A DNA stretch of 14,618 nucleotides from G021776435 sp046756245 (GTDB taxonomy: Bacteria > Pseudomonadota > Alphaproteobacteria > Caulobacterales > Parvularculaceae): positions 1-14,618 of the forward strand of contig JBHHVZ010000070.1 of NCBI GenBank assembly GCA_046756245.1, given 5' to 3'. Shown one piece after another: positions 6,376 through 12,338 of the stretch (positions are counted from its first letter, which is position 1; each line of letters opens with the position of its first letter). The notes below the pieces were generated by a model. That model was given only the letters and a program-made list of their open reading frames with translations. It ran no database searches and was not told where the DNA came from. The position numbers and the translations under genes were made by a program.

Positions 6376-8766
6376 AGTCGTAACGGAGCCCCGCTTTACG
6401 GTCCGACGACGTGCGCTTCGAATCACAACCAAGCCCGCGAAAAAAACAAAAAACGCCGCAATAATTGGCGGGAAATTGATTTTCACGGGATCGACCGGGG
6501 ACGGTAAAATCATCCAGTACCAAGGCGTTAGGCTGTGTTTGGAGGCGATCTCTCCATTGCTGCCGTCCCAACTGGCGAAGGAAATCGGCACGAACGCGCC
6601 TTCATTGAAAGAAATATCGCGCGGATCCTCGGCTTGCCGGCTCCGCGTCATCATGACGCGCCAACGGCCATTCACCCATTCTCCGCTGGCGCTCACGGAG
6701 TGGTCGTTGGCGCGCGGATGAAGTTGTTTGTCGTCGCCGACGCCGTCGAGCAAAGTGATGGAAGCCGGAGCAGGGGGCTCGGCGCTGCCGGCGTTCCAGT
6801 ACCAGATGACCGTCGGCCGCGACCGGTCGCCGTGTCGGAAGAGCGGCTTTTCGACCGTGGGCCCGGTCCGGAACGAGCCGGCGGTCGGAAGCTGAACGGC
6901 CAGCGCATCTGAATGGAGTTCGAGAGATCGATCCTGCGTCGATTCGGCGTCGGGATCGCCGGGCAGGCTGTGCGTGCGATCGTCGATTTCCAGCAAAAAG
7001 GCTATTTCGCCTTCATTGTACAGCAACCTCACCGTCAAGGCGTCGTTCAACGCCTTGAATAACCTCTCCCCCTTCATGATGTTGGGGAGCAGCATCAGCG
7101 TCGTCGGCCTGGCGGACTCCCAGAGCGGGTCATGGACGTCTTTGGGCAGTTCTCCGTCGACCTTAAGGCCCTCGATAATCTTTTCGCGGCTGAGCGGGGC
7201 CGTATAATTACGGAGCGTATAAACGTAATTGGCGATATGCCAGCGTTCTTCTTCGCTGAGCTTGTCGGCATGAGCCGGCATTGGCGTGCCGGGAATACCG
7301 ACCGAGAGTCGGGTGTAGATATTGCGAATCGTTTCTTCGGTATTGTCGGCGATTTCAGTGACGCGCCAGGTCCACGGCTTTGTGAGGTCGCGCGGCCAGA
7401 TACGGACGCCCCACTCGTCCTTAAGGCGTTTGTCGACCGCCGGATTGCCGCGGCCGTCCATCCCGTGACACTGCGCGCAAGTACGTTCGAACAGCTTCTT
7501 TCCTTTAGCGACAGAGTCTTCCGTAAACGGAATCGGGTTTTCCGTCGACGATCGCTCCGTAATGCTGAGGGGGTCCTTCATATACCGCCCCTCGTCATTG
7601 AAGTCGGCGTCCGGCGCGTCCTCCGGCGCCCATGTTCCGACCAGATCAAATCCCTTGACGACCTTGATCAGTTCGCGAATTTGGGCGTCGTTCAAAACGC
7701 TTTCCCATGCCGGCATAGCCGTTCCCGGCAGACCTTTCTTGATAGTGTGAAAGATATCCTCATCCGTCGGCGGCATGGTTTTAAACGGAGACGTTTTGTA
7801 CTTGAACATGCCGATCGTGAAGTCGCGCGGCGCGGGATAGACGAAATCCGCCGCGGGGCCGTCGCCGGCGCCGTCCGTTCCGTGACAGGTTGCGCAATGA
7901 AGCTCGTAGAGATTGCGGCCATGCAGACTGCCGCGTTCGGCCTCGATCTTGTCTTTCATCGCCGTCACCGCTTGGGAGACGTCTTGATTCCACATTCTCG
8001 GGACTTGCCCGACATGGTCGTAGAGAAAAGTGATGACGCTCCAGACCTCTTCCTCGCTCAAAACCTCTTGCCAGACAGGCATCGCCGAATTCCAGGGCGC
8101 GCCTTCTTTCGGCAGGCCCGGGCCGCCGGTCGTAATGCGCCAGAACAAATAGGCCTCCTGCAACTGAGCGATTGTTCCGACATCGCGGAAATTGGCGGGA
8201 GGCGGGTTTAGCCCGGCGGCGAATATTCCGCGTCCGTCAAGAAGGTCGCCATGGCAGAAAAAGCAATTTGAATAATAGATATTCGATCCGCGCGCGACGA
8301 TCTCCGCATACTTCTCCGCGGCGGCGTCGGGGTCGGTTTTTAACGTCTCAAGAACGTCGCCACGCAGAGGGTTTTCCAGAGTCGTAAGGTCGAACGTCTC
8401 GCCATACGCCTCCAACTGGCGCGGGGGCGCCGGGTGGACCTGGCGTAATTCAACCGGCGCAATAAGCGAAGGCTTAACGGCGTTATAAGTCGCGAAGCCC
8501 GCCAAGCCAGTCGCAAGCGCGACGAACGCCCACCGAATCGGCCATTTATTGGGATCCTCAAGCGTTGCTTTTATCGGCGCCTTGAATTCGGCCCATCGCC
8601 GGTCGTCAAAGGAATAATAGAGCAACACGCCAACCGCGATGATGATCATATACTGAACCAACACCGACTTCGGCATGACCGGCGGAAAGGCGTTGTCAAG
8701 AATCAGATACGCCGCGACAAGGACGATAAAGGCTTGCAGAAGGGCGGGAATTTTGAATCGCTTCAT
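6370..8766 (-). CDS. Membrane-anchored triple cytochrome c fused to an EB_dh-type haem b domain (798 aa)
   Basis: Multidomain electron-transfer protein. Three N-terminal membrane spans lie near residues 7-27, 36-52 and 77-95. Periplasmic haem c domains follow: CFFCH (168-172) with Met229 in AMPVW, CATCH (291-295) with Met351 in AMPAW, and CAQCH (430-434) with Met496 in TPMPAH. Residues 545-755 resemble the haem b-binding gamma subunit of ethylbenzene/DMS dehydrogenase-type enzymes (DPLWESA, LTVRLLYNEGEIAFLLEIDD, HSDALAVQLP, PTVIWYWNAG). A final span is near 765-783 with a basic tail. In the motif preceding PTVIWYW it has His645 (FRHGD), where I recall Met in many relatives. Fusion of this domain to three cytochromes c is unusual, although cytochrome c/EB_dh pairings exist in NxrC-like subunits. 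It starts 7 bp after the 275-aa stop with no strong ribosome site, so translational coupling is likely. Confidence 0.88.
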   Translation of the reverse strand: MKRFKIPALLQAFIVLVAAYLILDNAFPPVMPKSVLVQYMIIIAVGVLLYYSFDDRRWAEFKAPIKATLEDPNKWPIRWAFVALATGLAGFATYNAVKPSLIAPVELRQVHPAPPRQLEAYGETFDLTTLENPLRGDVLETLKTDPDAAAEKYAEIVARGSNIYYSNCFFCHGDLLDGRGIFAAGLNPPPANFRDVGTIAQLQEAYLFWRITTGGPGLPKEGAPWNSAMPVWQEVLSEEEVWSVITFLYDHVGQVPRMWNQDVSQAVTAMKDKIEAERGSLHGRNLYELHCATCHGTDGAGDGPAADFVYPAPRDFTIGMFKYKTSPFKTMPPTDEDIFHTIKKGLPGTAMPAWESVLNDAQIRELIKVVKGFDLVGTWAPEDAPDADFNDEGRYMKDPLSITERSSTENPIPFTEDSVAKGKKLFERTCAQCHGMDGRGNPAVDKRLKDEWGVRIWPRDLTKPWTWRVTEIADNTEETIRNIYTRLSVGIPGTPMPAHADKLSEEERWHIANYVYTLRNYTAPLSREKIIEGLKVDGELPKDVHDPLWESARPTTLMLLPNIMKGERLFKALNDALTVRLLYNEGEIAFLLEIDDRTHSLPGDPDAESTQDRSLELHSDALAVQLPTAGSFRTGPTVEKPLFRHGDRSRPTVIWYWNAGSAEPPAPASITLLDGVGDDKQLHPRANDHSVSASGEWVNGRWRVMMTRSRQAEDPRDISFNEGAFVPISFASWDGSNGEIASKHSLTPWYWMILPSPVDPVKINFPPIIAAFFVFFAGLVVIRSARRRTVKRGSVTTD

Positions 8767-8773
8767 CGTATCG

Positions 8774-9601
8774 TCAACCGGTCTGGCTCGCGAGATACTG
8801 CACGATCGCCTCGAGCTCTTTGATCGTCATTTCATCGACAAAGTAATCCGGCATCATCGGCTCGTAGCCTTCGGCGATCATCGCCATCGGATCGATAATG
8901 CTCTGACGGATCTCTTCCGCGCTGAGGCGCGCGCCGACGGTTCTAAGATCGGGGCCGATGTCGGCTTCGCTGTCGAGCAAGCTGTGGCACGCCGTGCAGC
9001 CATAGTTCGTCATAATCTCGGCTACGGACGCCGCTGCTGCGGGCCGCCCCGTCGGCGCGGACGACCCGTCGTCGGGTTCGGACGCCGGCGTCGCCGGTTC
9101 GCTCGGCAATGCGACCGTCACTTCATGTCCGTCTTTGGATTCAAGAAAGGCGATGATGGCGTCCATTTCGAGTTCGGAAAGCTCAATCGGCGCCTGATCG
9201 ACTGGCGGCATGGGCGATTCCCGATCATTAGAGCCTGCCTTGCCGAATCCCGGCGCCACATAGGCGCTCGGCCGCTTCATCGACTCCCGAAGATAACCGA
9301 CCGCATCTGTCGCATCGCCTTCATAGCCCTCTGCGGCGATCCTTGACGCGGCGACGTCGACGACATTCATCGCTAGCAGATCGGGCGCTCGCCCCAGATT
9401 GTTGTGACAGAGCGCGCAGGTTCCTTTGCTTTTGAAAAGCTCCTCGCCCAGACGGACAAAGTCATCCATTGTCAGGGAGCCGATATCGACGGTCGTCTCC
9501 TCGGGAGGTTCGCCCTGCACTTGCGGCAAGAAGTTGGTGACCGCCGTAAAAACGAGAGTCAAAAACAGACCGAAGCTGACGACTTTGATCAACACGCGCA
9601 T
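8774..9601 (-). CDS. Membrane-anchored dihaem c-type cytochrome (275 aa)
   Basis: Residues 6-24 form one N-terminal membrane anchor with no clear cleavage site, followed by a periplasmic part with two haem c domains. The first is CALCH at 62-66 with probable distal Met131 in SPMPPV. The second is CTACH at 202-206 with probable distal Met250 in MMPDYF. A Pro/Ala/Glu-rich linker (about 165-192) connects them. Its start codon overlaps the stop of the CydA-like gene (TGATG), which indicates translational coupling and near-equal production. Context suggests it docks on the CydA-like core and passes electrons between that core and the 798-aa multihaem protein. Confidence 0.9.
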   Translation of the reverse strand: MRVLIKVVSFGLFLTLVFTAVTNFLPQVQGEPPEETTVDIGSLTMDDFVRLGEELFKSKGTCALCHNNLGRAPDLLAMNVVDVAASRIAAEGYEGDATDAVGYLRESMKRPSAYVAPGFGKAGSNDRESPMPPVDQAPIELSELEMDAIIAFLESKDGHEVTVALPSEPATPASEPDDGSSAPTGRPAAAASVAEIMTNYGCTACHSLLDSEADIGPDLRTVGARLSAEEIRQSIIDPMAMIAEGYEPMMPDYFVDEMTIKELEAIVQYLASQTG

Positions 9602-11433
9602 CAGATTTTCTCGGATTTCGGCATGCGCGTTTCTCCCAGTGATGCGAGCCAGAAGATGAACAGCACCATCAGCAGAAACAGCACCGTCACAATCGTAATC
9701 ATGTTGCCCGCATAGCCGATGGTTGGAATGAAGTTATCGGGCGAGGCGTCTTTAAGAACGCCGTAGACGTGCCAGTGTCCGCGCACCGACGAACGGACAT
9801 AGCCCATCAGCGCCATCAACCAGGTGAACGCCACCGGCAGGGCGAACAGGGCGTATTGCGAACGATCGCTTACCTGGCCCCAACTCGACGGTAAAATCGT
9901 CGCGTTCCGATACATGAAGAGATCGAGAACGACGCCGCTGATAATGACAAGCAGCGTCGAAGCCACCTGCATGACGCTCGCCCCGACCTTGTAAACGGTA
10001 TTGGTGAAATAGCCGTAATAAACGCCGGCGAAAATGACGTTGACGATCGCAACCGCATAGATCGCCGCCATTACGATATTGCCGGTTTTTTCCCATGAAA
10101 CTGTCGCCGCCTTGTCCGATCGCCGATAGAGCTGGAAGGACAGAAACGTGGCGATCAGCATCAGGTTCACGGCGATATTCTTGGCCGGCATGATGCCAAG
10201 CGGCCCGAGAATATGATGATGGCTGCCGCCAAGCGTGGCGATTTCGCTGGAAGACAGAATGAGGGTGTGGGGCGTCACCCAGACCAGAAAGCCGAGCACC
10301 AGCACGCCGGCGATGTATTTGATCAGCCAGTCATAGCGTTTCGATCCTTCCGAGCGCGACATGCCCGACCAGAGATAATAATTGGCGGCCAGCAGGATCG
10401 TGCCAATAAGGACGGCTTGAACGATAAAGAGCCATGCGAGAATTCCGCCCATCGCCGTGATCCCCATTTGCTGGGAATAGGCGTAGATTTCGGCCATCAG
10501 CCAATAACCGGCGAAGGGCAGCGGCAGCAGCGCGAAAACCGCGATGAAATTGGCGGTGTAGCCCATCCAATCGTAATGGGCTTTTTCTTTCTTGCTCGAG
10601 GAGTTCAAGAATTTGAACGCCGCATAGGCGCCGACCATCGCGCCGCCGAAAGCTATATTGGCGATGAAACGATGCAAATTCAGCGGATTCCACAAGGGCC
10701 CCCGCATTATTTCCCAGATGCCGCCAGTCACGACGCCGGCGTCATCGACGCCCGACGGCGCCATCATGAACGTGGTCCAGGAATTGGCGATGACGAGCAG
10801 GCTTGTTCCGACGACGTTGAGCAGTAAGCCGAGTATCAAATGAAGCCATTTGCCGTTGCCCGACTCCAGCCGACCCCAACTGTAGTAATAGATGTAAAGG
10901 AGCGTGCTTTCAGCGAAAAACAGACCCGCATAGACCAGCACCTGCCCGCCGAAGACGCGCATCATGTAGGCCATGAATCCGGGATAGAGAAGAAACAGAG
11001 CAAAAGACAGCGTGCCGCCGAGCAGCGCCGTAATCGAATAGGCGGTCATGCTGATTTTTATGAACTCATGCGCCATGTTGTCATAGCGCGGATCTCGCGT
11101 CAGCTGACCGATCCATTCGATGACCAGCACGAACAACGGCACCGCGAGAACGAAGGCGGCGAAATACAAATGCAGCTGGGCCACGATCCAGATAATCGAC
11201 CGGCTGCTGACGCCGATATTGGGATAGTCATGGGGGCTGAGCTTCGGCGCGCCGGCGGTCTGATCCGCCGTTGGAGGCGCAGCCGCATCCTGCATCGCGA
11301 TGCTGAACGATATCGGCGCTTCGCCCGCCTGAGCCTCAACCGAAACCGCCGCAAAGCTCGCAAGTAATAAAACGGCGAGCAAACTCCACAAGCGAAGAGC
11401 CGGCCGAGCTGTCCCGCGGCGACGCGTCGCCAT
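9601..11433 (-). CDS. Divergent CydA-like (cytochrome bd superfamily) membrane subunit (610 aa)
   Basis: AGGGAG precedes the ATG. Residues 1-35 form a signal-like span and a periplasmic stretch, then about 13 spans follow, more than the nine of canonical CydA. Clear CydA landmarks are His88 in QLHLYF (E. coli His19), FFAEST with Glu175 (Glu107) followed by YSWGRL, VVGTSLLVIANSW, NPLNLHRF, and GYVRSSVRGHWHVYGVL in place of GWxxxxxGRQPW (Arg551 and Trp554 kept). By hand alignment, Glu99 falls on Val167 or Tyr168, His186 on Ala258 (His254 is one turn away), and no Met occupies the Met393 position. The long quinol loop is missing and an SHHHILG cluster (404-410) lies nearby. No CydB is encoded in the window. 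Bd-superfamily lineages without the quinol loop and accompanied by cytochromes c are known, and this most resembles those. A cytochrome c-linked oxygen or other reductase is inferred. Confidence 0.85.
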   Translation of the reverse strand: MATRRRGTARPALRLWSLLAVLLLASFAAVSVEAQAGEAPISFSIAMQDAAAPPTADQTAGAPKLSPHDYPNIGVSSRSIIWIVAQLHLYFAAFVLAVPLFVLVIEWIGQLTRDPRYDNMAHEFIKISMTAYSITALLGGTLSFALFLLYPGFMAYMMRVFGGQVLVYAGLFFAESTLLYIYYYSWGRLESGNGKWLHLILGLLLNVVGTSLLVIANSWTTFMMAPSGVDDAGVVTGGIWEIMRGPLWNPLNLHRFIANIAFGGAMVGAYAAFKFLNSSSKKEKAHYDWMGYTANFIAVFALLPLPFAGYWLMAEIYAYSQQMGITAMGGILAWLFIVQAVLIGTILLAANYYLWSGMSRSEGSKRYDWLIKYIAGVLVLGFLVWVTPHTLILSSSEIATLGGSHHHILGPLGIMPAKNIAVNLMLIATFLSFQLYRRSDKAATVSWEKTGNIVMAAIYAVAIVNVIFAGVYYGYFTNTVYKVGASVMQVASTLLVIISGVVLDLFMYRNATILPSSWGQVSDRSQYALFALPVAFTWLMALMGYVRSSVRGHWHVYGVLKDASPDNFIPTIGYAGNMITIVTVLFLLMVLFIFWLASLGETRMPKSEKI

Positions 11434-11450
11434 TTATTTCTCCCTGGATT

Positions 11451-11615
11451 TCATGATTGCGCCGGTTGCAGGAGCCAATTGAGCGGCAGTCCCTGGCTGG
11501 CCATGATCGATCGATCAATTGCGTAAAAGACGCCGGCGATCACCGTCAGCGCGATAATCCAGGTTATCAACACGCGGCTTTTCTGCATCGTTTTCCGGAC
11601 TTCCGAACCGGTCAT
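11451..11615 (-). CDS. Small single-span membrane protein (54 aa), second gene of the bd-like operon
   Basis: The start ATG at 11615 overlaps the stop of the 56-aa gene by four bases (ATGA), and the stop lies 17 bp before the CydA-like start. This tight packing argues that the gene is real despite its size. The protein has a basic N-terminus (EVRKTMQKSR), one hydrophobic span at about residues 15-33 (VLITWIIALTVIAGVFYAI) and a short tail DRSIMASQGLPLNWLLQ. Tiny single-span subunits such as CydX or CydS accompany canonical bd oxidases. This one shares only the size and topology, so a structural or assembly role beside the CydA-like protein is inference. An in-frame start at 11702 would overlap the upstream gene heavily and is rejected. 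Confidence 0.72.
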   Translation of the reverse strand: MTGSEVRKTMQKSRVLITWIIALTVIAGVFYAIDRSIMASQGLPLNWLLQPAQS

Positions 11616-11782
11616 GACGCGTGCGGCGCGACGCCGTGAGGATAAATTGTCAGCCACCAGAAAAACGCGCCCACCGCGATCACCGCGACGCCGAAAAGCC
11701 ATGGACCGGCGCGTCCGGTCTTGGTTTCGGGCGCGGCGCGCTCTTCAGCTTCTCCGGCGCCGTCCGATTGCATGTCGTTCAA
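11612..11782 (-). CDS. Small single-span membrane protein (56 aa), first gene of the bd-like operon, TTG start
   Basis: The proposed start is TTG at 11782, because GGGAG lies eight bases upstream of it. The in-frame ATG three codons later is 17 bases from that site and less likely. The product has a charged, probably cytoplasmic N-terminus rich in Glu and Thr (GEAEERAAPETKTGR), one span at about 28-46 (PWLFGVAVIAVGAFFWWLTIY) and a short tail HGVAPHAS containing two histidines (49 and 54). It overlaps the 54-aa gene by ATGA. I do not recognise the family. Position first in an operon with a CydA-like subunit suggests an accessory subunit or assembly factor. A longer frame to 11986 would include the promoter and is rejected. 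Confidence 0.7.
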   Translation of the reverse strand: MNDMQSDGAGEAEERAAPETKTGRAGPWLFGVAVIAVGAFFWWLTIYPHGVAPHAS

Positions 11783-11893
11783 TGATCGAACTCCCTTTTT
11801 TGTGTTTCGCAGCGCTAGCCCGACGATCGGTGAACTTTCGCTGATCGATCGACATCGCCGCCGTCGCCTTGCCAGCGAGGTTGGAGGGCCTGT

Positions 11894-11911
11894 TAGCAAC
11901 ATCCAGGCCAC
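11894..11911 (-). promoter_or_regulatory. Sigma-54 (-24/-12) promoter for the bd-like operon
   Basis: Minus strand reads GTGGCCTGGATGTTGCTA. GG (11909-11908) and GC (11897-11896) are 10 bases apart, with TGGC and G of the -24 element and a perfect TTGCT -12 element. The two mismatches are in the CAC part of the -24 box. The start is predicted near 11885, leaving a leader of about 100 nt before the TTG codon at 11782. Confidence 0.68.
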
Positions 11912-11973
11912 ATGGTTAACAAGCGAAAAAACAGCAGTTTGGCGCGCCAGGGCGGCGTCGCTGTAAAACGGCG

Positions 11974-11990
11974 TTGAAAAAATCATTCAA
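11974..11990. promoter_or_regulatory. Palindrome TTGAA-N7-TTCAA, candidate activator site in the divergent region
   Basis: TTGAA-AAAATCA-TTCAA has perfect 5-bp arms and agrees with the site at 6357-6373 in 15 of 17 bases, including most of the spacer. Its centre is about 97 bp upstream of the minus sigma-54 start and about 151 bp upstream of the plus one. Confidence 0.62.
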
Positions 11991-12014
11991 TTTCCAGGCT
12001 CATTGACGAGACGA

Positions 12015-12031
12015 TTGAACAGTTTGTTCCG
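12015..12031. promoter_or_regulatory. Imperfect second activator site, TTGAA-N7-TTCCG
   Basis: TTGAA-CAGTTTG-TTCCG keeps the left arm and the TTC of the right arm, with an inner GAAC/GTTC symmetry. Its centre is 41 bp from the perfect site at 11974-11990, so both would lie on nearly the same face of the helix, as pairs of sigma-54 activator sites usually do. Confidence 0.45.
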
Positions 12032-12055
12032 GCAGGTCTCTTCATTTTCTGTTTC

Positions 12056-12069
12056 TTGACGTGGATCAA
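12056..12069. promoter_or_regulatory. Fnr/FixK-type box TTGAC-GTGG-ATCAA
   Basis: The sequence is TTGA-N6-TCAA with a perfect match to the Crp/Fnr-family anaerobic consensus, and it extends one more base each side (CTTGA/TCAAG). It is centred at 12062.5, about 70 bp upstream of the plus-strand sigma-54 start. It is badly placed for direct class II activation of either sigma-54 promoter, so it may drive a separate sigma-70 start or modulate activator access. It points to low-oxygen control. Confidence 0.6.
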
Positions 12070-12105
12070 GCGCGCAAAAACACGGGACCGCAAGAAACGC
12101 AGGCG

Positions 12106-12122
12106 TTGGCACGAAATCTGCT
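12106..12122 (+). promoter_or_regulatory. Sigma-54 (-24/-12) promoter for the small membrane protein/USP operon
   Basis: TTGGCACGAAATCTGCT matches YTGGCACG-N4-TTGCW with a single mismatch (C for the first T of TTGC). GG (12108-12109) and GC (12120-12121) are 10 bases apart. The start is predicted near 12133, only about 18 nt before the ATG at 12151. Confidence 0.78.
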
Positions 12123-12150
12123 CGATTAACCTTAATCGGAAACGGTATTT

Positions 12151-12291
12151 ATGAACGAAATCAGCAAAAACTTGATCGAAGAACGGTGCCGGACGCGGCG
12201 CAATCTGGTCTTCGATCTTTTCATTCTCTCCGGCCTGACCGTGAACCTGATCGTCATAGGCTGGCTCGTTGGTTATTGGGCCCTGCATTGA
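12151..12291 (+). CDS. Small single-span membrane protein (46 aa)
   Basis: It begins MNEISKNLIEERCRTRRNLV and ends GYWALH. A charged N-terminal half with one Cys at residue 12 is followed by one span at about residues 19-43 (LVFDLFILSGLTVNLIVIGWLVGYW). The gene begins about 18 nt after a strong sigma-54 promoter and lies 47 bp before the USP gene, so it is probably expressed. A purine-rich GGAAACGG is 5 bases upstream of the ATG. Family unknown. It may anchor or recruit the soluble USP/PCP_red protein at the membrane, but nothing in the sequence proves that. Confidence 0.65.
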   Translation: MNEISKNLIEERCRTRRNLVFDLFILSGLTVNLIVIGWLVGYWALH

Positions 12292-12335
12292 TGAACGCGT
12301 CAGAAATCTGCATTCCACGTAAAAGCGAGATTTGA
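12291..12335 (+). other. 14-codon ORF linking the small membrane gene to the USP gene
   Basis: An ATG at 12291 overlaps the preceding stop (TGATG) and the frame ends TGA at 12333-12335, three bases before the USP ATG. Its peptide would be MNASEICIPRKSEI. It could serve translational coupling, carrying ribosomes to the USP start, which has only a weak ribosome site. It may equally be chance. Confidence 0.25.
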
Positions 12336-12338
12336 TCG

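Larger units (their letters stand above)
11783..12150. promoter_or_regulatory. Divergent control region between the bd-like operon and the USP operon
   Basis: This 368-bp stretch has no convincing gene. It holds, from left to right, the roughly 100-nt leader of the minus operon, a minus-strand sigma-54 promoter (11894-11911), two candidate activator sites (11974-11990 and 12015-12031, centres 41 bp apart, close to four helical turns), an Fnr/FixK-type box (12056-12069) and a plus-strand sigma-54 promoter (12106-12122). The two activator sites lie 97 and 138 bp upstream of the minus start and 110 and 151 bp upstream of the plus start, so one bound activator could serve both promoters. Confidence 0.7.

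Noticed and set aside
6308..6721. Plus-strand frame over the end of the 798-aa gene and the control region
   Set aside because: It is antisense to the well-supported EB_dh end and contains no recognisable domain or ribosome site.
6370..9601. Assignment as nitrite oxidoreductase or another molybdenum-enzyme operon because of the EB_dh domain
   Set aside because: No molybdopterin catalytic subunit or iron-sulfur beta subunit is encoded in the window.
11866..11882. A second GG-N10-GC match (TGGCAAGGCGACGGC) just downstream of the minus sigma-54 promoter
   Set aside because: Its -12 element is CGGC rather than TTGC, clearly poorer than the match at 11894-11911.
11612..11986. A longer 124-aa version of the first bd-operon gene starting at 11986
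   Set aside because: Its first 70 codons cover the sigma-54 promoter, are Arg-rich without domain character, and the GGGAG site points to a start at 11782.
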